Source: Chaenocephalus aceratus
Taxonomy: Eukaryota > Chordata > Actinopteri > Perciformes > Channichthyidae
Length of the DNA: 64,000 nt
Assembly (NCBI GenBank): GCA_023974075.1
Contig: CM043791.1
Span: 18,740,299 to 18,804,298, forward strand
Direction: 5' to 3'
Position 1 is the stretch's first letter; each line of letters opens with the position of its first letter. Below are positions 1 to 55,900 of this stretch, one piece after another. The notes under the pieces were generated by a model. It did no database searches. It saw only the letters and a program-made list of their open reading frames with translations, and was not told the origin of the DNA. Made by a program: the position numbers and the translations under genes.

Positions 1-2760
1 GAGCCGTTTGGTTGATGCAGAGCGGAGTGCACGTGCTGGGGTGTACGGTTTAACCATGTCCTGGATGTAGGAAGGGCCAGATCCATTCGCAGCATGGTAC
101 GCAAGTACCATTGTCTTGAAGTGGATTCTAGCAGTTACCGGAAGCCAGTGGAGGCAGCGGAGGAGCGGCGTGGTGTGGGAGAATTTAGGAAGGTTGAAGA
201 CCAGACGAGCCGCTGCATTCTGGATGAGCTGCAGAGGTCGGATGGCACAGCAGGTAGACCAGCCAGGAGGGAGTTGCAGTAGTCTAGGCGTGAGATGACG
301 AGAGCCTGGACCAGAACCTGCGTCGATTTCTGGGTCAGCTGGGGACGTATCCTCCTGCTGTTGTAAAGCGTGTATCTGCAGCAGCGGGTTGTAGCAGCGA
401 TGTTTGCAGTGAAGGACAGGTTGTTATCTAGGGTCACACCCAGATTCCTTGCAGTCTGCGTCGGGGAAACAACAGAGGTGCCAATGTTGATTGTTAGGTC
501 AAGAGTGGGACCATCTTTTCCCGGAAGGAAAAGCAGTTCAGTCTTGTCAAGGTTGAGCTTGAGGTGATGATCAGACATCCACTGAGAGATGTCAGCTAGA
601 CAAGCAGAGATGTGTGCTACGACCTGGGTCTCTGAGCGGGGAAAGGACATAATTAATTGGGTGTCGTCAGTGTAGCAGTGGTATGAAAAACCATGCGGGC
701 TAATGACTGATCCGAGCGAGTTTGTGTACAAGGAGAAGAGGAGGGGACCAAGAACAGAGCCCTGAGGGACCCCTGTAGTTAATTCACAAGGGTCGGACTC
801 GGACCCTCTCCAAGTAACCCTGTAGGTGCGGTCTTTGAGGTATGAGGTGAGGAGGGAAAGTGCAGAGCCTGAAACTCCAAGTTCTTGGAGAGTGCGAAGG
901 AGGATCTGATGATTCACCGTGTCGAATGCAGCAGACAGGTCCAACAGGATGATGACAGAGGAGAGGGAGGCTGCTTTAGCAGTGTGCAGTTCCTCAGTGA
1001 CAGCAAGGAGGGCAGTTTCTGTGGAGTGACCTGCCTTGAAACCAGACTGGTGCGGATCCAGAAGGTTGTTCTGATGGAGATAGCAGGAGAGTTGTTTAAA
1101 GACAGCGCGTTCAAGTGTTTTAGACAGGAACGGGAGGAGAGAGACAGGCCTGTAGTTTATAACATCAGACGGGTTGAGAGTGGGTTTCTTTCGGAGAGGG
1201 TTTACTCTTGCCTCCTTGAGACTGTTTGGAAAGTGACCAGAAGTTAGAGAAGTGTTGATGAAATGGGTGAGAAACGGTAGAATATCAGGAGCGATAGTCT
1301 GAAGGAGGTTTGAAGGGATAGGGTCCAGAGGACAGGTGGTAGGGCGGGCAGAGGTAATGAGGGTAAGAACCTCACTTGGAGAGAGAGGGGAAAAGGAGGT
1401 TAGTGTGCCGGTTGAAGGTGGGTCAGGTGATCCAGCGGTGAGTAGAGGTGAGTCAGAAAAAGAAGAGCGAATATCATCAACCTTTTTTTCAAAGTGGTTA
1501 ACAAAGTCGCTTGACAGAAGGGAGGAGGGGGAAGGGGCTTTGGGGGGGTCCAGGAGGGAGGAGAAGATGGAAAATAGTTTTTTGGGATTGGAATAGGAAG
1601 ATTGGATCTTATCTTGAAAGAAAGTGCTTTTTGCCTGAGAGATCGAAGAAGAGAAAGAGGAGAGGAGAGCCTGATAGGTTAGGAGGTCGTCACGGTGTTT
1701 GGATTTCCACCAGTTTCCGCTCTGCTGCCCGAAGGACGGTTCTATTAGCACGCAGTGCATCATTTAGCCAGGGAGCAGGAGGGGACTGACGAGCCTGCCG
1801 AGATGTGAGAGGACAGAGAGAGTCCATAGAGGATGAGAGAGTAGAGAGGAGAGTTTCTGCAGCAGAGTTTGGAGGCAGGAGTTGGAACGAGTCAGAGGAA
1901 GGGAGGGCTGAGAGCACCGATGAGGCAAAGGTAGAGGGGGAGAGGGAACGAAGGTTACGGCGGACAGGTGCAGGATGAGAAGAGATTAGTTTGTTATGTT
2001 TGGAAAGGGGTAGAGAGAATGAAATAAATAAGTGATCGGATGTGTGGAGCGGGTTTACAGAGAGGTTAGAAGTAGAGTTCCTTGAGAATATGAGATCAAG
2101 GACATTGCCAGCTTTATGAGTTGGTGGGGATGGAGACAGTGAGAAAGCAAAGGCGGTTAACAGAGATGTTAGTTTGTCTATCTTCCCCGTCTGGAGGTTG
2201 AAGTCTCTGAGAAGTACAGCGGGAGGGCCAGTTTCAGGGATGTGTGAGAGGAGATGATCTAATTCCTCCAAGAAGTCCCCCAAGGCGCCTGGTGGACGGT
2301 AGAGAACAACAATGGTTAATTGTATAGGATGGGTTACTGTGACGGCATGGAATTCAAAGGTGGAAGGAGTGAAGTTAGGTAGCTTGAAGAGGGAAAAGCT
2401 CCATTTGGGAGAGAGCAGGAGACCAGTGCCACCTCCTCTGCCAGTGGGTCTGGGTGTATGGGAGAAGGAATATGCTGTGGAGAGAGATGCTGGGGTGGAT
2501 GTGTTGGATGGAGTAATCCACGTCTCAGTGAGAGCAAGGAAATCCAGAGACTGCAGGGAAGCGTATAGCCAGAGATGAAGTCAGCCTTAGGAACAGCTGA
2601 CTGGCAGTTCCACAGGCCGTCTGAAACTAGATGTTAGATGTCAGTGGAGCACGTGGGATAGACGAGAGCAGGCCGGTTATATCGATTACGAGATGCACGG
2701 GGCCAGTGATAATTGCGAGAAGACACATAGACAGGAATGGAGAAAACACACATGATTATA
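1..2760 (-). mobile_element. L2-clade LINE, endonuclease and reverse transcriptase, 3' end off window
   Basis: Reading on the minus strand: an APE-type endonuclease begins near 2625 (GLWNCQSAVPKADFI, then ETWITPS) and continues through DFNLQTGK and HTSDHLFISF to about 1690. The reverse transcriptase follows (about 1500-300), with PVSLLPFLSKTLERAV, GFKAGHSTETALL, DLSAAFDTVNH, GVPQGSVLGPLLFSLY and the catalytic YTDDTQL. These are typical of the L2/Maui-like LINEs of fish. The reading frame changes several times; near 270 a missing base shifts the C-terminal AIRPLQLIQNAAARLVFNLP out of frame, so the copy is dead. The element continues beyond base 1. The exact 5' limit (about 2,640-2,768) is uncertain. 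Confidence 0.9.
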
Positions 2761-2776
2761 GCATGAGGGGCTAAAC

Positions 2777-3691
2777 TAGTGATGGCAGTTTGACACTGAA
2801 GCTTCGAACGGAGCTTCAACCCTGGACTTCCTATTTCATAGAAGCAGTGCTTCGAAGCTTGTTTCAAATCACGTGACATATGACGTCAGAAGCAGCAACT
2901 GCTTCAAATCACGTGACATGTGACGTCCGAACCAGCAACTGCTTCATTTCCTGAATTAATCACTTGACTGGTTCGCGGTCCATTCACGCGATTCAATGCA
3001 CTGCCTCGTCTCGATTCTGACAGGTGACAGGTTGAAACAGTTTCAAATTTGAGCGCTTCAACACTTTATGACCGCTCTAAACAATGTGCAATGTGTGGGT
3101 TGTTGTCGTAGTTTGCGTTGTTGCTGTTGAGTTGTTGTTGGTATTGCATTTGAATTGTAGTATCATTATAGAGCAAGCCAGGAAGAAAGATAGGTCGTTC
3201 TGGCTCGGGAAACACTTCGAAATGTGGAAGTTGTGAACAAAAAGAAAAAAAAGTCATCAGTCATATAAAAACAGTTCAATATTTTAAGGAATAGATAGCC
3301 CAGTGGGTAGAGCCGGCGGCCCGAATGCGGCGATGTCCTCTGCGCAGCTGGTTCAAAGCCCGGAATGGATGTATTTTATCATTGCTTTTCAACTTTAATA
3401 ACTGATAAAAGGCCCTCTCCTCCCAAAAAGATGTCCAGCACTCTCTAGTCTCTTCTCAATAACCCAATACACACAATTATCAATCTTTAATTGCAAATAG
3501 AACATGATATTCAGTCTTAGTGTGTGTGTGCATCGAATATTTTTCAAGGCAAAGATACGTTAAACCCACTGCAGCCTTGCACTTCGCCAGGAGAGGTCGC
3601 TGTAACTGAAGCTTCGAGAAATGAACCTATTTCCGACACAATTGTCCAAGTGGTTCGATGCTTCATTCAAAGCTTCATTTTGCCATCACTA
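2777..3691. mobile_element. hAT-type non-autonomous transposon, 915 bp, with 8-bp target duplication
   Basis: Terminal inverted repeats start TAGTGATGGCA and end TGCCATCACTA; both ends continue with GAAGCTTCGAA-like sequence in inverted order. The 8-bp direct repeat ggctaaac flanks it exactly (2769-2776 and 3692-3699), the target-site size of hAT elements. No transposase is present. The interior holds a tRNA-like segment at about 3292-3371. Confidence 0.85.
3292..3371 (+). other. tRNA-like segment with A- and B-box motifs inside the hAT element
   Basis: TAGCCCAGTGGGTAGAGC resembles a pol III A box, and GGTTCAAAGCC (about 3350-3360) fits the B-box consensus GGTTCRANNCC at a tRNA-like distance. 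I cannot fold a clean cloverleaf, so this looks like a tRNA- or SINE-derived fossil rather than a tRNA gene. Confidence 0.4.
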
Positions 3692-4667
3692 GGCTAAACA
3701 ACCAAATAAAATAAAATAAAACACCAGCGACACTTAGCTCAATGAAAGTAGGATTTGCCTCCTCTTTGACTCCCGCAGGACTCTAATGTCTTAGCCTGTC
3801 TGACACTCCAGGAAAGTGCTGCCTAAAATGGACACCTGATTGCTGAGTTCTCACAGCTGTGGGGCCACGTCCCTTTAACTCTCTGCAGCTGGTGGCCCTC
3901 AAAAGGAAATCTAGACTGGCTTCCTCCTGACTCGTTATTGTCTTTTAAGTCAATTACATTAAACCCTAAGTTATAAAGTTATGAGTTTAACCCTTAATAC
4001 AGTTACACCTACTCAATAAAGCTCTTAAAATTCTACAAATGTTTAAATCAAAGTTAACCCTACCAGTCAGTTAGTTCAGTTTTAAGGTTTACAGTCAAAT
4101 TACCTGTCCCAAGTTTCCTTGTGTTCTAAGTTTTCGCTTTTCTTCATGTCTGCTGAACACTTATACGGTGGTGGTGGTGGTGGTGGTGGTGGTGGTATTG
4201 GAGTTTTGGTATTTGATTGTAGTTCTGGTGTACTTTCCATATTTGCAGTTTTCCTCTAAGAGATGTTCCTCTGTTGGAAGTCAGGTTATTACTCACTGGA
4301 GGCTTGTCACAACAACCTGTATGTCTCCATAACGACAAGCAGCATTTTGAGTCTGTAAAGGGATCAGAATGTGATGATTCAAACTGTTACAAATCCAAAC
4401 TATTTTAAGTAACAGATAAATGCTTGTTTTTACGAAAGAGTATCCACAGGGAGTGTTGCATTAAAAAGATACTAAAGAAGGAAATTATATATCTATGTTG
4501 GATTATATTTGTTTGTGGATGTAGGCTCAACATTTATATACCTGTGTCTGTTGGTCCGTCTAGTATGACTGTCTGTTTGCGTGTCTGAATAGAAATATTG
4601 ACCATAATGATAGAGTTTTCTTATTTTAAAGATTCTTGAAAGCAGTTAATACAATTCAGAAGTAAAA
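3692..4667. other. gene-free stretch with a (GTG)n tract
   Basis: No coding signal. The part next to the hAT element may be the 5' end of the L2 LINE, split by the hAT insertion (inference). A short (GTG)n tract lies at about 4167-4196. The rest is AT-rich sequence without features I recognise. Confidence 0.5.
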
Positions 4668-4737
4668 CAGGGGTTTCAAACTCAAGGCCCGGGGGCCAAA
4701 TCCGGCCCGCGACTTCATTTGATGTGGCCCGCAAGAG
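4668..4737 (+). mobile_element. end fragment of a second hAT element
   Basis: Starts CAGGGGTTTCAAACTC, a hAT-like terminus, and continues with the GGCCCGGGGGCCAAATCC motif seen in widespread vertebrate hAT repeats. It stops abruptly at the junction with the Tc1 element. Confidence 0.5.
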
Positions 4738-5686
4738 CTTGCAAAGCCTGTGGAATGTGGGTCCACTCCTCTTCAATGGCTGTGCGAAGTTGCTGGATAT
4801 TGGCAGGAACTGGAACACGCTGTCGTATACGCCGATCCAGAGCATCCCAAACATGCTCAATGGGTGACATGTCCCGTGAGTATGCTGGCCATGCAAGAAC
4901 TGGGATGTTTTCAGCCTCCAGGAATTGTGTACAGATCCTTGCAACATGGGGCCGTGCATTATCATGCTGCAACATGAGGTGATGGTCGTGGATGAATGGC
5001 ACAACAATGGGCCTCAGGATCTCGTCACGGTATCTCTGTGCATTCACAATGCCATCAATAAAATGCACCTGTGTTCGTCGTCCATAACATACGCCTGCCA
5101 TACATACGCCATACATAACCCCAGCACCACCATGGGCCACTCGATTCACAACATTGACATCAGAAAACCGCTCACCCACACGACGCCACACACGCTGTCT
5201 GCCATCTGCCCTGAACAGTGAAAACTGGGATTCATCCGTGAAGAGAACACCTCTCCAACGTGCCAGACGCCATCGAATGTGAGCATTTGCCCACTCAAGT
5301 CGGTTACGACGACGAACCGGAGTCAGGTCGAGACCCCGATGAGGACGACGAGCATGCAGATGAGCTTCCCTGAGACGGTTTCTGACAGTTTGTGCAGAAA
5401 TTCTTTGGTTATGCGAACCGATTGTTGCAGCAGCTGTCCGAGTGGCTGGTCTCAGACGATCTTGGAGGTGAACATGCTGGATGTGGAGGTCCTGGGCTGG
5501 TGTGGTTACACATGGTCTGCGGTTGTGAGGCCGGTTGGATGTACTGCCAAATTTTCTGAAACACCTTTGGAGACGGCTTATGGTAGAGAAATGAACATTA
5601 AATTCACGGGCAACAGCTCTGGTAGACATTCCTGCTGTCAGCATGCCAATTGCACGCTCCCTCAAAACTTGCGAAATCTGTGGCAT
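4715..5686 (-). CDS. Tc1-family transposase, full DDE core, foreign C-terminal tail
   Basis: A 323-residue uninterrupted protein. It begins with a helix-turn-helix DNA-binding part (residues about 5-45, MSTRAVAREFNVHFSTISRL) and a second one near 60-110. The catalytic triad is visible: D151 in LFTDESQFS, D242 in LQHDNARPH and E277 in MSPIEHVWDAL. The D242-E277 spacing is the classic DD34E of Tc1. The last residues (AGHIK) come from the adjoining hAT fragment and replace the usual C-terminal 10-20 residues, so the enzyme is probably inactive or impaired although its frame is open. With only one terminal repeat the copy cannot move itself. Confidence 0.88.
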   Translation of the reverse strand: MPQISQVLRERAIGMLTAGMSTRAVAREFNVHFSTISRLQRCFRKFGSTSNRPHNRRPCVTTPAQDLHIQHVHLQDRLRPATRTAAATIGSHNQRISAQTVRNRLREAHLHARRPHRGLDLTPVRRRNRLEWANAHIRWRLARWRGVLFTDESQFSLFRADGRQRVWRRVGERFSDVNVVNRVAHGGAGVMYGVCMAGVCYGRRTQVHFIDGIVNAQRYRDEILRPIVVPFIHDHHLMLQHDNARPHVARICTQFLEAENIPVLAWPAYSRDMSPIEHVWDALDRRIRQRVPVPANIQQLRTAIEEEWTHIPQALQALAGHIK

Positions 5687-5988
5687 TGTGCTGTGTGATA
5701 AAACTGAACATTTTTAGAGTGGCCTTTTATTGTGGCCAGCCTGAGGCACACCTGTGCAATAATCATGCTGTCTAATCAGCATCTTGATATGCCACACCTG
5801 TGAGGTGGGATGGATTATCTCGGCAAAGGAGAGTGTGTTCACTATCACAGATTTTTTCAGATTTGTGAACAATATTTGAGAGAAATGGTTATTTTGTGTA
5901 TATAGAAAATGTTTTAGATCTTTGAGTTCATCTCATGAAAAATGGGAGCAAAAACAAAAGTGTTGCATTTATATTTTTGTTCAGTGTA
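4738..5988 (-). mobile_element. Tc1-type transposon, nearly full, one terminal repeat missing
   Basis: The right end is a Tc1 inverted repeat (CACTGAACAAAAATATAAAT read inward) next to a TA target at 5987-5988. The 5' leader and a full transposase frame follow on the minus strand. The other inverted repeat is absent: at about 4738 the element runs straight into a hAT fragment. Confidence 0.85.
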
Positions 5989-6290
5989 CGTTTATTATAC
6001 GGTGACATGTCACTTTACAGAAGCAGGTTGCCCATAAACTACTGCCTAGATAAATAGTTGATTAATATTAATAGTTATTTCTGCCTATCCCTGCCTTTTG
6101 TTCCAGCTGTATGTTCCTAGTGTTGCCTGCCCGATACTTCAGCTTAATCAACCTCAACCAAAAGTAAAAATAATAAGCTTCAGGTCAGATTTATTAGAGG
6201 TCTTTTACTGTTGCACTAGTCTAATGGATTTTATTGTACATGTTTTTCTGTTGGAGGCAACAAAAGCACAGACTGAATGTTGTTTGGTGA
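5989..6290. other. short gene-free spacer
   Basis: AT-rich, no coding signal or repeat recognised. Confidence 0.5.
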
Positions 6291-6305
6291 TTTATTGTCT
6301 TTATT
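6291..6305 (-). terminator. paired AATAAA polyadenylation signals for espin (candidate)
   Basis: Two copies of AATAAA on the minus strand nine bases apart, in a T/G-rich context (TGTTTGG just beside them on the plus strand). They are the first strong pair I see downstream of the classic espin stop. Confidence 0.4.
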
Positions 6306-8154
6306 TTTAACAGTCTGAAAATATAATTACACATGAATTAGCCACATTCTATTCAAGCAAGGCTGAGACATGTAATGTAATGCAATATGGAAACAATGAA
6401 ACAACAACAATCTGAGAGGGTCACTATATACAGAGTTTAAATATGTATAGAAATTCAAATGGCAATGACGTTAACATCATTTCTCAATTTCAACATCATA
6501 TGGCATCCGATGAAAGTGAATAAGAGAAATTCCAAATGTTTCCCCAACCAGAAGCATTGTCTTTCATGACGTGCCCTACACATGAAAAAATGTACATCCA
6601 ACATAAATGTAGTAAACAGAGAATATTTTTCCATTGTGTGGGGAAACTTCATCTGACATTATAAGGGAGGTTCAGTTGCTCTTAAATGTCACAGACTATT
6701 GCACTACTACCATTTCAAATCTGCCTTTTCAGTTCTGCCAAAAACATTCAACACAGCCTCACATGTTCATATTTAGCCCCAAATGTACAAACCCATGCAC
6801 AACAAATGTGTTTAGAAAGTAGCTGTAAAAGTATCAACCTGGCATTTGTGTTGCTTCTGTCAAATAATTTTTTCCAAATGTAAATCGTATATAGTAGTAC
6901 ATTGTATATGTCTTCCTAATGTTCATAATCTGATATTTGAGCCAAAAATATTGAAACTATGCTTTACACTCTCGTGTTTGTACTATTAGATTAGATTTGT
7001 GGTGTTATTGGTGGCAGTAAGAGAGCCCTCTGTATTCTGTAAGCAGATCTGCTCATCAAAAATGTATCCTCCAGGTTAGTGGGACGAAGGCCAGATCAGG
7101 ACACGGGATAAACTGATGTCTTCTTTACTTGTCTTTTCAGGGTGCAAATGAGACATCTGATGTAAGAAGCTGCTCCTAATATGTATTATAAGTCATGTTG
7201 AATTTGAAACCTAGCAAAATTGTACTGTCTTGTTTTTTGTTTGCTATTCTTCAAAGACATTCCAGGGTCCTTGAGGCAAATGGGCGTACATTTACATAAC
7301 TACATGCTCGATTCATGATCATAACAGTCTAACATTTAAGTCCACATACAGCTTTTTCTCAAATATTATTAGTGAAGTTATATTTGCACAACTACATAAT
7401 CTTTACCTTGTTTATAATATCATATATATCCATATTTCAATCCACTGAGAAATTACAACAAGCTTATCTAAAGAAATAGATTAGTTTGAGCAGTGTTAGG
7501 ATAACAACTCTGGCAGTAAATTGAAGCCATTTAGAAATTGCTTCTATGAGCATGATACAAAAATCTTATGACTAATATAACATAATGAAGAAATGATTTT
7601 CTACATACAGAATGGATTAGCTGCTTCAGGGTTTAATAAGACTTTGCTGAGTACGTCAATGCCATTGTCACATGACACGACTGTTATGGAGTTACTTTTA
7701 AATTCCTTACACAGTGAGTGTGGCTAATGAAAATAAAATATACATGCAATGAATGATAACAAGTAAGTAAGCCCCTTTCCCACACTAACCTCTTTTTTTT
7801 GTAAATCTTTTATGTGAAATAGCTTCTATTGATTTGCAGGAAAGCAATAAATACAACAGATAATCATAATTTAGTCAAGACACATGCATTAATAGCAAAT
7901 GTCTTAAGTAAGGAGAATCAGTGCATGTCACGACTATTGTTAGCACTAAAAGATCAATAGTTTTTGTCCAAGAGACTTTCAATGGGAGGTGGCAGGTCAC
8001 TCCACCCAGGGTGAGCCATAGCATGGTCCTGTGATTCTGAAGGTCGCAGATTGAGACAAGCTTTCTCCACCGTCCAGTGTACAGTGCGAGGATTAGGGGC
8101 GGGGCGGTGTTCAGTGAAGGCCTTGGAAGGAGCAGGGGCAGACGGCTTAGTTCA
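6291..8154 (-). other. probable 3' UTR of the classic espin transcript
   Basis: AT-rich sequence downstream of the last stop, without coding features. Two AATAAA signals on the minus strand lie at 6291-6296 and 6300-6305, giving a 3' UTR of about 1.85 kb if used. Extent is inferred only from these signals. Confidence 0.4.
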
Positions 8155-51214
<43,060 letters not shown>

Positions 51215-52095
51215 GCTGCACACAGCGCGACTCCTTTTTGTGGTTGCCTGCTTTGAGCCCGATCACTTCACCGTGCTAATGGGGTCAGCATCGTATTTAC
51301 ACAGCCTCAGATCATCTCAGTCACCCGGTTAGTGGAGTGGGTAAACTCAGTGATAGCTCCACATCCTCCCAGAGCCAAATTGTCAAAAGCAAGTCCCGTT
51401 CATGAACATGTTCCAATGTGATTGGAACATTTGTACATGTTGAGTTAAAACTTAATCCATTACTCTTTATCTGAGCGATAAACTAACCTGCTTTCTATTT
51501 TGCCCGTCGATGTGTCTCAGTTATCCGCTTCTTTTCGCTCTTAAACCCGCAGGATGCTGAACACCTGTTGCGCAAGTTAAACTCCGGAAAACAATTTTTT
51601 GTTTAATTTACCCTGTTTGTTAACGTGTAGGTATCATGTGCCTACGAATAGTCCACTGTGTTTTTCTACCTATAGCAGATGGCGACAGGGGACTCAGCGC
51701 CTGTTAAATAATCCATCAGGGGGAGGATCGCTGAGCCTGTTACAGGTTGTAGCCTTCTGGAAATCGGCTCAGAAGTTAAAGGGACAGTACGAAATTGCCT
51801 CTTAAAACTCGTTAGTATAGTCCGACAGAGAAAGTTGTACAACTGTGTTGATAAGTGTCAGTCAAATATAGACATAATTATGGCTAAACAGTAAACACTA
51901 ACTCAACAATGGACTTTTTGAACTCACGCCCAGTCACGTTTGCATGCTTCCTCCCCGGCATTAATATTACATAATGGCAGTGAAATCAGCATCAGTAGAC
52001 ACGCACAGTTTGTACAAAGAGGTCCATCTGGTGGCCTTTGGTGGAAAGTCTTCTGAAAAATGGTTGCACTTTTGTTTAGGATATTTTAGGTCTAT
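51215..52095 (-). promoter_or_regulatory. presumed 5' UTR and promoter region of espin
   Basis: Position only: it precedes the espin start codon. The first 150 bp are GC-balanced. I see no convincing TATA box, and the transcription start cannot be placed; a non-coding exon further upstream is possible. Confidence 0.3.
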
Positions 52096-52381
52096 TCCCA
52101 AGTGAGCTTTTTTTCATTGTGTTGTCAGTTCTGAAACAGAACCCCGGATTATTCCCCATGGGGCTGTCATCTAACATCCTTCTCAAATGGTTTTCCTTAG
52201 AACAGTTTCAGATATAATAATGATATCACACATTTGAGTTTTGGTTGTTTATTGATTTAGGAGAGAGTTCATGTTAGCAATACTTTTGGACTTTAGTTGA
52301 CTTTTAAACCATATTGGCCTTATGTTGAACTGAAGGGGAACAAAGCACCCTTTTAAATCTGTACAATTTAATATGGCATGT
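52096..52381. repeat. duplicated segment, copy upstream of exon 1
   Basis: Same orientation as the copy at 50252-50584, somewhat shorter and diverged. The two copies bracket exon 1 and the presumed promoter. Confidence 0.88.
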
Positions 52382-52509
52382 TATATCACTTATGTGTCTG
52401 CTTAGTTGGCCTATAGAAGACGATATTTTTATATATTTTTAGCAAATGAGTCAATATAAAAAAGAGTGTTTATTCTTTCTTTTAAGTGGAAGTTTATTGT
52501 GTAAATGTA

Positions 52510-52927
<418 letters not shown>

Positions 52928-55900
52928 CAAAGAGCCACTAATTGTTCTTGAATTGTAATATTAATAGTTATTAGTTACTCTGCAGATTTTGATTGTATGT
53001 AGACCTACATCACACATGATTTTAAATATGATGGTTTATTAAAGATAAAATAAATTAGCTCCACACCACCAACTCGATTTTTTTTTTGCTCCAATGTTAA
53101 TGAATCTATAACAATAATTCAATATTTAACACTAAAATGGACCCCTTTTTATAATGATTGTAATAGTTATAATCTTTTTTATAATGTTACGTTTTGATAA
53201 TTAACGTTTTTCTGACAACAGTTAAACTCATTCAAAGCGTACAAGTATAATCCGTTAACATGTTTCTCTGTGAACCCATTTACTCATACTGCCCCTTGCA
53301 TGTAAACTGGTCAAATAAAACAAAATATGATCTTAGTTTGGTTTGACTGAACTTGTTCTATGGATATTTGGATTCAGTATTTGGATTAAGTATATAACCA
53401 TGAATTTGACGAACTGTAATACTTGTTTTGGTCACCAAACGGTGGCATGAAAGCTTCATGTTGACTAACGTATAGATGCACCTGAGATGTTCAGGTGTCA
53501 AGTGGACATTTTGTATTGGCTTCTCTAAATAACTGTAGTTACCTCACACACGATAACTGAATAACGACTAATAATATATAACAAAACTTAAGTAACGTCC
53601 CGTTTCATCACATATTTGTGTTAGTAAGTAATTATAAGTGCTCTGCAGGCTTCATTTGAAACACAATGTAATAGTTTATTAAATGCAAGACAGTATAGTT
53701 TTAGAGGTCTTGTGTATGTGTTAATATCTGTTTGGAAGGCTTTTATATTTTCATGGGATGATTTTCTAACATGAACTCCGAGACCTATACTCCGTGTTTC
53801 ACACTTTCTGCGCCTTCACTGTCAGATTAGGTTGAGTGATTTTGCGCTTAGTCGGCTGCCTGATGTGGGTGGGTTTGCTGCTGAGTGGGAGGGGGCTCAT
53901 GCTCGTGCTTGGCGCGTGCCTCTCCGGTCCATCTGTTGCACCGGTCCAACTGTCATAGACACCACGCGCCGATTTGGGGGAGGAGGCGTGGGGGGAAATC
54001 CCCACGAGTCTGACTAATGGTACAATTCCCCAAAGAATAAGGACAATAATAACTCCTTAACACGATTCGGGGGGGCTCTATATCAATGCCAGCATAGCCT
54101 CAGATATCTTTCTTTTTACAGGAGTTATTTATTTGGTATCCTATAAATAACATAAGTAAAGACCGATATGATAAGGCCAATTTGAACGATAACAAAACGT
54201 TCTGTTTTTTGGATTAAGCTATTTATTGGTGTTCTAGCACGCTATCATATTTATGTTTCAATATGTAAACCCAGACAGAATTTCCTGTAATATAACATAT
54301 GTGGTTGCAATAACAACTTTTTCGTTTTGCTTGTTTAATAAATACCTTCCAGTTTAAAACATATATTATGGCACGAATTTATAGACCTACACAGAATGTG
54401 AAATTAAAGAAAAACATTTAAATGGGTATTAACTATACGGCTAGACATACTGTCTTGAAAGTATGTTTATGTAGGCTATCCACTATTCTGTTAGGCTTAT
54501 TTATTTGCCAGTTTGGTAATTGAGGTCCAGACATAAGAGCAGGGCAGTTTTTGGTGCAGCTGCTGATGTTAGGCACCTTTATAATAAAGGTTTTAACACA
54601 GGATGTAATCATGTGTATCTGGAGTCTTTTCCCAGGCTTCATTAAAGACGTTCCCACAACTTCAAGCAATCAGAGGCTAAATCCCTATTGAACTGGAAAG
54701 GGGCTGCCAACGGTTTTCCTACAAAGCCTGGGAAATTTCTTGCACGCGTCAGACATGCGACAGTTATTCAAATTGGACTCAATTATTCAGGCGTGGGCCT
54801 CATCTATTGTGTGGTCACATCTGCTGCTGCGCGGGAACATTCAAATACGGACATTTTCTTCTCAAATTCATGCTGCTTATTATAGCGCATACAAACCCAC
54901 TGCCTTGTTTGCAACCTGTCATGCCCCAAAGCCATTAAAACAGCAGGTAATGTCCCAGCGAAAATACACATCATTCACTGATTAAAGTGAATAATTGACG
55001 TGTGCTTTCCTAAGTGCAAGCTATGCCTGCCGTAGAAACGTAATACAAGTATATATTTAATGGCTAACACAGAGACATATTTTTGAAAGGACGAGTTTAA
55101 ATATTTTTATGATTTAGCCTATTTTAGTTTAAATTGTCTTACTTGGGTCGCTAATAATAATAATAATAATAATAATAGTAATAATGATAGTAGGCCTAAC
55201 TCATATATTTGTATTTTCTCAATTTACTCCATATTTGAAACAAAACAAGGTTATGTCAAAATCATATGCATACATGACTATGTATAAAGCAGCTCCTCGC
55301 GCCCATCTGCAACGGCCCAGCTGGTTGGCGCGTGCCCTGCAGTAATTGCTTTTCTTCAGTAAACCTGGGCGCGTGCAGGGAGGATGCCTTCAGTGTATGT
55401 TAAACCGAAAAGTGAAGCAGGTCTTTACCTTAATATATAAAATACAATTCTTATAATAGTAATAGAAGTAATAATAATCATTCCCCATCATATATTACAA
55501 GAGGTTCAGTTTTTAAAAAAGGAGACCAGACCCAATCATCTTTATTTAACAGCTGAAAAAAGACCAACACACACACAGAGGACATTTCTTTATTAACCTT
55601 TTTCATCCATCTCCAAAGGTTGCATCTTTTAATCTTTCCATGAATATTTCTTTGTTTCTTTTTTCTTCATTTTTTCTTTCTCTCTTTCGTTCTTTTTCTT
55701 TCTTTCTGTATTTTATCTTAAATGTTGTCCTTCTGTCTTTCTTTCTCTTTTTCTGTTTTTCTGTCTTTCTTCTTAAATGCTGAGCTTCTTTCTTTCTGTC
55801 TTTCTTGCAGTCTTGCATTGAAATGTTCTAGCTGGAGCTGCAATTTATTTAATAACTGACACATTTAAAATTCATCATGTAAGCTATTATGTCCTGTAAG

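Noticed and set aside
3292..3371. Functional tRNA gene
   Set aside because: Only A/B-box-like motifs are present; I could not form a consistent cloverleaf, and it lies inside a hAT element.
55603..55818. Lys/Arg/Glu-rich 71-codon frame
   Set aside because: It is the translation of a degenerate CTTT-type pyrimidine tract.
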